A stretch of DNA of 32,785 nucleotides from an uncultured Bacteroidales bacterium (GTDB lineage Bacteria; Bacteroidota; Bacteroidia; Bacteroidales; F082), in the NCBI GenBank assembly GCA_947303055.1, contig CAMYXV010000013.1, forward strand, positions 1-32,785, in the 5' to 3' direction. How positions within the stretch are numbered: the stretch's first letter is position 1; every line of letters starts with the position of its first letter. This document shows, piece by piece, positions 6,563-14,201 of this stretch. The notes beneath the pieces were generated by a model that did no database searches, was not told the DNA's origin, and saw only the letters and a program-made list of their open reading frames with translations. The position numbers were made by a program, and so were the translations under genes.

Positions 6563-7330
6563 ATGAAAAGATACCTTATAATCCTAACAACCGTCATTAT
6601 GAGTATGGCATTCAGTTCATGCCATATCTCCATCAATGAGGATTTTTTTGATGGTGAAACCATCAAAGGTAACGGTAATGTCATTATCCGCGAGTACAAT
6701 ATCCGCGAGTTTAACGAGCTTTCATGTGATTTGCCTGCTACAGTCAACTTTGTTGTTGCAGATGAATATAAATGCACTGTCAGGGTCGACGAAAACCTTC
6801 TTGAATATCTAGATATCAAGGCGAATAACGGTGAATTGTGGCTGGCAAAGTCCAAAGAGCATAAAAAGGTCAATCTTCGTGCCACAGAATTTGTCATCGA
6901 CGTCACTGCTCCGAGCCTTAGTGAAATCAGTCTTGTTAGTAGTGGTGACATCAATATCGTCAGCCCTTTGAATGAAAAGAAGTTGAATGTTGGTGTCGTC
7001 GGGTCTGGCGATATCGTCTTCAAGGAGGAAGTCAATATTGACCATCTGGAATTGCTCGTGACTGGTTCGGGTGACATTGTCGTAGAGAAAGGTTCGATTG
7101 CAGAGCTTGATGCTAATGTCATAGGTTCGGGCGACATCGTCTCAAAAGCTGAAGCGCAGGACGTGGATATCAACGTGACAGGCTCGGGCGATGTGACTGC
7201 AAAAGCGAATGGCAAGTTGGACTATTATATCATTGGCTCAGGTGACATCCGGTATTACGGTGATGCCAAGGTGAGCGGCAAAATCGCTGGAAGCGGCAGT
7301 TTCAATCAAATTGATGCGCCTTCGCGATAA
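6563..7330 (+). CDS. DUF2807 lipoprotein (putative auto-transporter adhesin head, GIN domain)
   Basis: This 255-residue protein has a signal peptide with lipobox FSSC (Cys20) followed by an acidic stretch (INEDFFD) that may favour surface export. The body is a DUF2807/GIN-type beta-helix. It carries seven evenly spaced turns of the form (S/G)SGD(I/V) or GSGS between about residues 125 and 250, each about 18-21 residues apart. Such proteins are common in Bacteroidetes as envelope lipoproteins; a binding or stress-sensing role is often suggested but not established. The gene stands alone behind an ECF-like promoter and ends at a strong hairpin terminator shared with the convergent C25 peptidase gene. 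Confidence 0.85.
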   Translation: MKRYLIILTTVIMSMAFSSCHISINEDFFDGETIKGNGNVIIREYNIREFNELSCDLPATVNFVVADEYKCTVRVDENLLEYLDIKANNGELWLAKSKEHKKVNLRATEFVIDVTAPSLSEISLVSSGDINIVSPLNEKKLNVGVVGSGDIVFKEEVNIDHLELLVTGSGDIVVEKGSIAELDANVIGSGDIVSKAEAQDVDINVTGSGDVTAKANGKLDYYIIGSGDIRYYGDAKVSGKIAGSGSFNQIDAPSR

Positions 7331-7375
7331 TCTGATTACGAATAGTAAATCTCTTTTTCATAACCTTGTAATGAG

Positions 7376-7405
7376 AAACGGCTGACCTTTTTGGGTCAGC
7401 CGTTT
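7376..7405. terminator. Bidirectional Rho-independent terminator
   Basis: AAACGGCTGACC (7376-7387) and GGTCAGCCGTTT (7394-7405) form a perfect 12-bp stem with a TTTTTG loop. A T-rich run follows on +, and an A-rich stretch read as T/U lies on the other strand. It sits between the convergent DUF2807 gene (ending 7330) and the C25 peptidase gene (ending 7429 on -), so it can serve both. Confidence 0.85.
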
Positions 7406-7428
7406 TCTGTTTACAATGGACCAATCCG

Positions 7429-10400
7429 TTAACGGATGACGCTAACGCGTTTAACACCCACACCGTTTTCAGTATAGATGCGAATCATGAACACACCTGC
7501 ACCAAACTGGCTCATGTTCAAGGTCTCAGTGTCGTTGTTCACCTCGGCATCATACACCACTTGACCGAGTTCGTTCACCACGGTGAGGCGTTGCATGCCT
7601 TCAGCTTCGATGGTGACGTTACCGTTGGTCGGGTTGGGGTAGAGGCTGGCCTTCACGCCAAACTCGTTCACATCGGTGGAGTTCTTCACCTTGATGTCGA
7701 ATGTGCCATTGCCGTTGTTGCATTCCGAAATAGGTGTGGCGGTTAAGACGGCTTCACCTTTGTAGGTGTCGCTCCAAGTGACCACCACCGACTTGCCATC
7801 GTTGGCAGGTACCAGTGTGCCAGCCTCTTCAGGCTCGATGCTGAAGCCGACCATCACATCATTGCTGATGGTATAGGTCGTGGTGGGTGTGAGGCGCACA
7901 TCCAGCTCGGCATCGCCACTGATTTCGGGCTGGGCGGCATGAGGCTCAACATTGACTGTAAGCGTTATGTCTATGTCATTTTCACAATCGTAGCTGCAGA
8001 AACCTCCTGGTGAAAAAATATGATTCAAGTTAATAACCATATCTTCAGTGGGGGTCAATTCCAAGAGATAACTGTTTCCATTGAATGAGAAGTCGTCAAT
8101 GCCGGTGCCGCTAATGGTATATGGTCGATGTTCATGTCCAACTGTTCCATCATGTCCACCTGTTGCAGTCAATTCAAAGGATGCTGTGTCGCCTTCGCAA
8201 ATACTGACAGTAGGATTGGCAACGGTGAGGTTGGGGGTGTCAAGAATCCAAAGGTCGAAACGGCCTTCATAAATGGTACCTTCGCAATAACCATTGTTCA
8301 GGTTGGAAAATATAAAATTGTGGTATCCAACTTCCTCGTTTGAGCAAGGCAAGACGATGGGCTGGCCTTCAAGAATGGTATACGGAACGCCATCAATTTC
8401 TACATACAATTTTCCGTCTATGAATCCATGAGCAGTATATCCAAAGATGCTGTTGGGTATCAAATAGTCTTGACCTAAGCAAACTTCTGTGATACAATCC
8501 AGTTGGGAAATGTCCAAAGTGGGTGCAGCAATCATCTCAAACGGATATTCGTAAGTGACCGAACCACAACCAGGTGAAACGGCAAAGGCAGTGATATTAA
8601 CTCCGTTTGCAATATCCAGTAATCCAGGTGTATAGGTGGTTTCCAAAGCGGAGGCATCTTCAAAGGTGCCATCGCCATCGGTCAGCCATTGGAACGAGAC
8701 ATAGTCGCCGGAGATTCTCACTGCAATGGGTTGAGGCTCATCGATGGCGCAATAGTGTACATCGCTTAACGCGTTTTCAATCACGGCTTTTTCCACGATA
8801 AACACCGTCATCTCGTCCGTAATCGTCTCGTCATGGCCGTTGATGGTGATGGTCAGTGTGGCTTGCCCGTTTTCAATGTCTTGTGGGCCAGGTGTATAAA
8901 TCGGCGTAGCAATGGTGGCATCATCGAAGGTGCCGTCGCCCGAGGTGGTCCATTGCAGGTTGTCGTAGTGGATGGCGTAGCCCACGATTTGGGCATCGTT
9001 GCCTTCGCAGACGGTCACGTCGTTGCCGGCGGTGCCAGCCATGACACGGGCGGCAGGCAGGCTGACATAATCAATCCAGGCGCAGTCGCTGCCGCTGGAT
9101 TGGCTACCGTCCTTGGTATAGGTCCACTTGTAGGTGTGTCTGCCTTCGCTAACAAGATAGGAAGCTTTAGTCCAGCCGATGCTACCCGACCAATCGTTTT
9201 TCTCCTGGTTGTCAATGAAGAAGTGCAGCTTGTCCCAACCGTTCTCTGATGACACTTTGTAATAGAAGGAGATGGTATCATTGGATCCAGCTTCATGGAC
9301 CAGAATCAATGTGGTGGTGCCGTTGTTGCCAATAGCACCTGAACGCACGCAATACTGACCTTCATATGCATCTTCTCTCACGATATGCCATGGTTTGTTG
9401 GCATCGTTGGTCCAACCTTCACCGAACTGTCCGGTTTCAAAGTCTTCAACGATAAGGCCGACCTTGGCAACATAGTCGTTCTGGAAATTGTAAAGTCCTG
9501 AAACTACGCTGAGGACGAGCGGACATGCGTATCCAATAGGTGTATCCTCGCTAATGGCGATGTCGAAAACAGCAGTTTGTGTATCACCCACATTGAAATC
9601 GTCAAAGTTGACCGTGCTTTCTTCCAAGGTGATGTAAGGCGAAAGCATCTGCAAAGTGGCGAAGGTGGAGGCGGCATCGGCATGTCCCTTGTTCTCGATG
9701 GGGAAGCTGAGCTTTGCGGTTTCGCCAGCATCCAAACGTCCATTGCCATCGCCATTCACTTCGGTGATGGTCATGCCGCCGAGCTTGAAGACGGGGGCAA
9801 AGGCTTTCATGGTGAGGCTGCTGACATAGGTGTCGTTGCCGTTGGTTACGGTGATGGTGAAACGGTTGGTCGTGTTGTCGGGAACATTTTCGGCCACAGT
9901 GAACGAGAAGGCATTGGCCACAGACTGTAAGGCGTTAGGTGTCATGCTTTCAAACTGGGCAGTGCCATTGGTGATGGTGATGTATTCCGATTCGCATTCC
10001 AAAACGGCTTCAAAGGAATTCATCGGCTCAGTGCCAACGTTCTTCAATGTGATGTCGAGGTCAATGGCTTCACCGAAGTCGAGTTGTCCGTTGCCGTTTT
10101 GGTCGTGGATGACCTTGTCTTCGTAAACGATATAAGGACCGTTGGCAGCGATGACAGTCATGACAGCCTCATAGCGCAGATAGTTCTGGCCTGTCACAAC
10201 GAGGTGGATTTCGGTAGGAGGCACTTGTGGGATAAACTCAATGTTTTGCGGGTCGCCTGTGGCTTCGGCCACAGCAAGGATTTCCCAACCACCTTCGCCG
10301 TCTTCTTTTACGAGGCTGATCATGCAGCCTTCGGGAGCAGTGATGGAGATTTCACCGATACCCGAGATGATGACTTCAGGATGCATAACATCCATTTCCT

Positions 10401-12330
10401 GAGGCACTTGCGTATAAATGCGCAAGAAAGCGTCGCAGTGGGCGGTGAACATGGTGTAGGTGATGTCCTTGTCTTCGGCGTTGTATGGCCATGAACTTTG
10501 GGCGAGGAAATATTTTCCTGCTACATTACCGAAAGCGGGCATCCAGTTGCCGGTGTTTTCGGCGTATGGGCCGTAGTCAGGCATGAAATCGCCATCGAAG
10601 AGGTCGTAAACGCCCCAAACGAAAGCATCGTTGACAAAGGAATAAGAAGTCTCGGTGGGGCAGAGAATACCCACGGCACCAGCGTTTTGACCATTGTAGG
10701 TACGGCGCATCCAAGCCTCAGCAAAGCAGTCGGAACCGTAGTTGAACTTACCCGTGAGGCAGTTGATGGACATGACGAAGGGCAACTTGCCCACGTTATT
10801 CATTTGGGCAACATGAGAATTCTTCACTGCAGGCTCACCCCATCCATGCTCTTCGCCGTGGTCGCGGTGTTGCAACCAGAAGGAACCTTCATTGACGGCA
10901 TTCACCACTTGCTGAGGGGTACCACCTGTCCAGCCACCGAGTTCACTCGGAGTCTGCGGAATATAGCCTAAGCCATTGGGACCGAAATAGTTGGTTACCA
11001 TATAGGTATTTTGGTTGCTTGACCAACTGTTGCCAGGTGTACCACTATAGATGCAGTTGATTCGGTTCGGATCGTAACCATGCTGACGCATGTAGCCACC
11101 AAATACTTCAGAGCAGATTTGGAACCAACGCTCCGTCTGCCATCCCAATGCGGTGATGGGACGGGTGTAGAACGAAGGATCCATGTTGGGGTTGGTGTAT
11201 TCGTATTCGATTTGCTTGCCTACAAATACGGGCAGTTCAGCTGGGGTCTCGGCAATCAAGCGCGAGAATACCATATCGGGCAGGTTGTCGTTTCCGACTA
11301 CATCAGCATATCCGTTGTCGGTGATGCAACTGCCGTAAGGGTGTGGAACAGACTCGGCAGGCACATATTGTCCGTAGTTGGTGCCGTGGTCACCAAGTAT
11401 ACAGACTGCAACAGGGGGAATATCCCAAGTTTGATAAGCGTTGTGGAACCAAGCCTTTATCTGGTTGGTGTTGTTGGCAGGCATCTCATCCAAACGGAAT
11501 ACCTTGGTGATGATACCTTGGCGGGTGCGGTAGTCTTTCAGTTGGTTGGCATACTCGGCCCAAGCATCGTTGTTGGGCGTGATGATAAGGTACTCGGCAC
11601 CATTATCATCGCCGCGAAGCCACTCTTGCATGCGGGCGGCATAGTCAATGACAGGCAACTGGTCATAGTTCATCAACTCGGCTGCCAAGATAGGATCCCA
11701 ATAAGGCGAACGCAGACGGTCTTCACCGAAATGACCGTTGCCGCCTTCATACTCAACGGCAAGTTCGATGTTGGTGTAGACAATTAAGTCTTTTGTGACA
11801 GGGTTGTACTGGAAAGGCGTTATGGACACCGTAACCGACTCAATGCCACGGATGTAGGAGTTGCCTATGGTGAAAGGCTCGGCAGGATAGAAGGCATCTT
11901 TGCCATAGACGTTCATGTCTTTCACATAGTTCATGTCGGGTTCCTCGTTTTCCGCCTGGATGCGAAGGGCGGGGGCGATGTTCACATTGTGTAAGGTCTC
12001 TCTCTCGAAGCTGACCACACGCAGGCTTGCCGTGGCACCATGTGGGATAGCCAACATACGGCTTTCGGTAGGAAGGTTAGGGCAGCCTGCATTGTTGGGG
12101 AGGGCAATGGCAGAGATGGTAATCTCCGACATGTCTTCGCCTCGATAGTTGAGTTGGCTCAACGACATCTGCCCCAGGTTGTAGCTGATGTGCAGCCCGT
12201 CTCGGGTTTTCTCTGTCAAGCTGAAGCCTTGACGGCCTTTGACGGGATAATTGAAGGTTTGTGCCATAGCAAAGCTGCCCGTCAAAGCAAGCATTATCAT
12301 GGCTAAAACGGTTTGTAAACTTTTCTTCAT
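7429..12330 (-). CDS. Gingipain-like C25 cysteine peptidase with adhesin-type domains and T9SS sorting domain
   Basis: This 1633-residue protein has a signal peptide (1-23, AMAQ), a propeptide-like beta region (to about 235) and a C25 peptidase domain (about 245-640). His491 in HRDHGEEHGWG and Cys524 in SINCLTGKF fit the catalytic pair; their 33-residue spacing equals that of His211/Cys244 in RgpB as I recall it. The Arg or Lys specificity of gingipains cannot be assumed. Two Ig-like domains follow, led by calcium-loop-like DQNGNGQLDFGE (742-753) and DGNGRLDAGE (861-870). Then come a cleaved-adhesin-like jelly roll (about 962-1092), GDGTFDD / YTPG beta repeats (1100-1290) and a T9SS type A domain (about 1558-1633, YPNPTNG ... 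KRVSVIR). It is the last gene of a three-gene operon with the PorT-like barrel and a lipoprotein, 18 bp behind the barrel gene. Confidence 0.92.
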   Translation of the reverse strand: MKKSLQTVLAMIMLALTGSFAMAQTFNYPVKGRQGFSLTEKTRDGLHISYNLGQMSLSQLNYRGEDMSEITISAIALPNNAGCPNLPTESRMLAIPHGATASLRVVSFERETLHNVNIAPALRIQAENEEPDMNYVKDMNVYGKDAFYPAEPFTIGNSYIRGIESVTVSITPFQYNPVTKDLIVYTNIELAVEYEGGNGHFGEDRLRSPYWDPILAAELMNYDQLPVIDYAARMQEWLRGDDNGAEYLIITPNNDAWAEYANQLKDYRTRQGIITKVFRLDEMPANNTNQIKAWFHNAYQTWDIPPVAVCILGDHGTNYGQYVPAESVPHPYGSCITDNGYADVVGNDNLPDMVFSRLIAETPAELPVFVGKQIEYEYTNPNMDPSFYTRPITALGWQTERWFQICSEVFGGYMRQHGYDPNRINCIYSGTPGNSWSSNQNTYMVTNYFGPNGLGYIPQTPSELGGWTGGTPQQVVNAVNEGSFWLQHRDHGEEHGWGEPAVKNSHVAQMNNVGKLPFVMSINCLTGKFNYGSDCFAEAWMRRTYNGQNAGAVGILCPTETSYSFVNDAFVWGVYDLFDGDFMPDYGPYAENTGNWMPAFGNVAGKYFLAQSSWPYNAEDKDITYTMFTAHCDAFLRIYTQVPQEMDVMHPEVIISGIGEISITAPEGCMISLVKEDGEGGWEILAVAEATGDPQNIEFIPQVPPTEIHLVVTGQNYLRYEAVMTVIAANGPYIVYEDKVIHDQNGNGQLDFGEAIDLDITLKNVGTEPMNSFEAVLECESEYITITNGTAQFESMTPNALQSVANAFSFTVAENVPDNTTNRFTITVTNGNDTYVSSLTMKAFAPVFKLGGMTITEVNGDGNGRLDAGETAKLSFPIENKGHADAASTFATLQMLSPYITLEESTVNFDDFNVGDTQTAVFDIAISEDTPIGYACPLVLSVVSGLYNFQNDYVAKVGLIVEDFETGQFGEGWTNDANKPWHIVREDAYEGQYCVRSGAIGNNGTTTLILVHEAGSNDTISFYYKVSSENGWDKLHFFIDNQEKNDWSGSIGWTKASYLVSEGRHTYKWTYTKDGSQSSGSDCAWIDYVSLPAARVMAGTAGNDVTVCEGNDAQIVGYAIHYDNLQWTTSGDGTFDDATIATPIYTPGPQDIENGQATLTITINGHDETITDEMTVFIVEKAVIENALSDVHYCAIDEPQPIAVRISGDYVSFQWLTDGDGTFEDASALETTYTPGLLDIANGVNITAFAVSPGCGSVTYEYPFEMIAAPTLDISQLDCITEVCLGQDYLIPNSIFGYTAHGFIDGKLYVEIDGVPYTILEGQPIVLPCSNEEVGYHNFIFSNLNNGYCEGTIYEGRFDLWILDTPNLTVANPTVSICEGDTASFELTATGGHDGTVGHEHRPYTISGTGIDDFSFNGNSYLLELTPTEDMVINLNHIFSPGGFCSYDCENDIDITLTVNVEPHAAQPEISGDAELDVRLTPTTTYTISNDVMVGFSIEPEEAGTLVPANDGKSVVVTWSDTYKGEAVLTATPISECNNGNGTFDIKVKNSTDVNEFGVKASLYPNPTNGNVTIEAEGMQRLTVVNELGQVVYDAEVNNDTETLNMSQFGAGVFMIRIYTENGVGVKRVSVIR

Positions 12331-12348
12331 ATGTTTGGGATTTAGAAA

Positions 12349-13224
12349 TTAATCGTATTCACCCCACCTGATGCAAGCACCTTGCAACTGTTTCTTCAGC
12401 GGGAACATGAAGGTGATTTTTGCAGTTACATCGGTGTTGAAACGCATGCCCAACAGATAGGGGTCGATGTAGCCAGCGCCAATGACATTCTGCGACTCGC
12501 CATGGATTTCCTCAGAGGTGAACGAGTTGATGACCGCTGCATGACCTGAAACGTCGGCTTTGATGAAGATGTAGTAGTTGCCTACATTGAGCTTGTATAA
12601 AAGACCGACACCTGCCACCAGACCTACATTGAATTTACGGGTGTTTTGGGCCGTCATTTCAACGGTGTCGACTGTGACTCCCGTTTCGCTAAAATGTTGT
12701 TCGGGAGTACCATAGTCCAAGATTTCTTTCTTTTGCCAAATCATCTTTCCTGAGAGGGGCAGGATGAAGCGAGGACCGACGAAGACATAAGGTCTGAGGG
12801 TTCCTCTGGAAAGATAGCGGGTAAGTATGGCTTGTACATCAACTTCCTGATAATCAACATCAAATTGTCTATAATAATCCTTGTTTTGGTTGATGGCTAT
12901 GGGGAAATTGAGAATGTCATAGTTCAGCTGCAGATTGCGCATGGCATAGAAGCCTTCGAGGCTGACGGAGGTGCTGCTGTTGAGCATACGTTCGACGGCA
13001 AGACCGCCCACAAGGCCGAAATTGAAAGGCTGGTTGTATTTCGTCTCTGTACCACCGAAGTGAAGCCAATACGTCGAAGTGAGGCCGCCAAAAAAACCGA
13101 CATTATAAAGCGCTTCGGAGGAGTTCACCTTGCTGCTCGCCGATGTCAACGGCTTCCTGAATTGGGCTTGGGCAAAATGACCAAAAATGAAAAGCAAGGT
13201 TAGTATGGCGATTGTCTTTTTCAT
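12349..13224 (-). CDS. PorT-like outer-membrane beta-barrel protein
   Basis: This 291-residue protein has a signal peptide (1-20, GHFAQAQ). Amphipathic strands run through its length, for example VGFFGGLTSTYWLHFG, FNFGLVGGLAVERML, TSVSLEGFYAMRNLQLNY, PYVFVGPRFILPLSG, FNVGLVAGVGLLYKLN and TAKITFMFPL. This is the usual look of the Bacteroidetes outer-membrane barrel family that includes PorT. It need not be the T9SS subunit PorT itself, because the family is large. About 12 residues (LQGACIRWGEYD) trail the last apparent strand. It lies between a lipoprotein gene (24-bp gap) and the C25 peptidase gene (18-bp gap), so the three are probably co-transcribed and may act together at the outer membrane. 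Confidence 0.75.
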   Translation of the reverse strand: MKKTIAILTLLFIFGHFAQAQFRKPLTSASSKVNSSEALYNVGFFGGLTSTYWLHFGGTETKYNQPFNFGLVGGLAVERMLNSSTSVSLEGFYAMRNLQLNYDILNFPIAINQNKDYYRQFDVDYQEVDVQAILTRYLSRGTLRPYVFVGPRFILPLSGKMIWQKKEILDYGTPEQHFSETGVTVDTVEMTAQNTRKFNVGLVAGVGLLYKLNVGNYYIFIKADVSGHAAVINSFTSEEIHGESQNVIGAGYIDPYLLGMRFNTDVTAKITFMFPLKKQLQGACIRWGEYD

Positions 13225-13248
13225 CTTAATAGTTGTTGATGTGTGTTG

Positions 13249-14097
13249 TTATTCTTGGTATTCCCCAATATGAATGTCTTTTGCGTTTTTTAGGATCAGG
13301 ATGTCTCCAGGTTTAGGCGGGGTTTGGTGCTCTTGATTCAGAATCAGGTCGAGAATGTGTCCTCCCTCGAAATATTTCATGGTTTGAATGCCCCATCTGA
13401 GGTCCTTGATGACGGGTCTTGTGATGGTATCGGTCGATCCGTTCACGGTATCGGTTTCGATGATGAATTCTTTTTCTACTTTGCCAGAGATGATGTTGGC
13501 ATAGAGGGGACGGAATTGGGAAGGCAATCGTATCTCGTAGTAGAAGATCGTGAAATAGGGGTCCTGTCCCATGATATAGACCGAGTTGAAGACATCGGTG
13601 CTGAACTCATTGTCAAAGTATACGGGCGTCAAGGAGTCAGCGGTGAATTGGTCGACATATTCCTTCATCAGAATAAAGGTGGTGTCGGTGTCGGATGCTT
13701 CAATCTTGATGATGTCATTGAGTTGAGGGCTGTAATTGAAGAAGTCGTATTTGAGTTTTGCAATTCCAAAATGCTGTTCTTTGAATCTCAATTGCTTGAT
13801 GCCTTGGATAGGGCCTTCAGTTTGAATCCAATGACTTTCGGGGATGCGGATGATTCTCGTTGCCACAATGCTGTCGGCAATATAGCATCCTTCAAGCTTG
13901 GGCGGCTCGTCGCCAAAATACAAGTTCTGGTTGCCCAAGGCTTCCAAAAGGGACTGAGGCATGAACTCGTTGATATTTGGGATTTGCTGGTGCCCGTAGA
14001 AGACGGTAGCGTTCTCTTTGGGATTGTCTTTCAAGCAAGAACTGAGCATTGTGAGCCCAAAAAACAATACCAATGCTCTGATTAGATGTTTCTTCAT
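13249..14097 (-). CDS. Lipoprotein, unknown function
   Basis: I chose the ATG at 14097 (282 residues, MKKHLIRALVLFFG) because it gives a compact signal peptide; an ATG six codons upstream (14115) is also possible. The lipobox is LSSC with Cys21, followed by LKDNPKEN. The remainder is a mixed beta-rich domain (for example WIQTEGPIQGIKQLRF, YDFFNYSPQLND, YFTIFYYEIRLPSQFRPLYANI) with no motif I recognise. It is the first gene after the promoter at 14146-14153 and precedes the PorT-like barrel and C25 peptidase genes. An accessory role in assembly or surface anchoring of these products is a guess from position only. Confidence 0.72.
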   Translation of the reverse strand: MKKHLIRALVLFFGLTMLSSCLKDNPKENATVFYGHQQIPNINEFMPQSLLEALGNQNLYFGDEPPKLEGCYIADSIVATRIIRIPESHWIQTEGPIQGIKQLRFKEQHFGIAKLKYDFFNYSPQLNDIIKIEASDTDTTFILMKEYVDQFTADSLTPVYFDNEFSTDVFNSVYIMGQDPYFTIFYYEIRLPSQFRPLYANIISGKVEKEFIIETDTVNGSTDTITRPVIKDLRWGIQTMKYFEGGHILDLILNQEHQTPPKPGDILILKNAKDIHIGEYQE

Positions 14098-14145
14098 CGT
14101 CTTAGTGTAAGGCATGAGGTAATCTCATGGTTGAAAATAATCTGG

Positions 14146-14153
14146 CAAATATA
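14146..14153 (-). promoter_or_regulatory. -7 element of the lipoprotein/barrel/C25 operon promoter
   Basis: Read on the - strand, TATATTTG matches the Bacteroidetes TAnnTTTG -7 box exactly. A TTG lies 16 bp further upstream, shorter than the usual 19-21, so the -33 part is weak. Transcription would start near 14138, leaving about 40 nt before the ATG at 14097. It separates the array (A ends at 14202) from the peptidase operon. I saw no clear terminator hairpin between A and this site, so read-through is possible. Confidence 0.5.
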
Positions 14154-14201
14154 TGGATTTAGAGTTTACCAACGCTAAAAACGAACGGATTTTTTTGTTT
14201 T

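Noticed and set aside
7424-7437. ATCCGTTAACGGAT palindrome
   Set aside because: It overlaps the last codons and stop of the C25 gene, is short and has no second copy noticed; probably chance.
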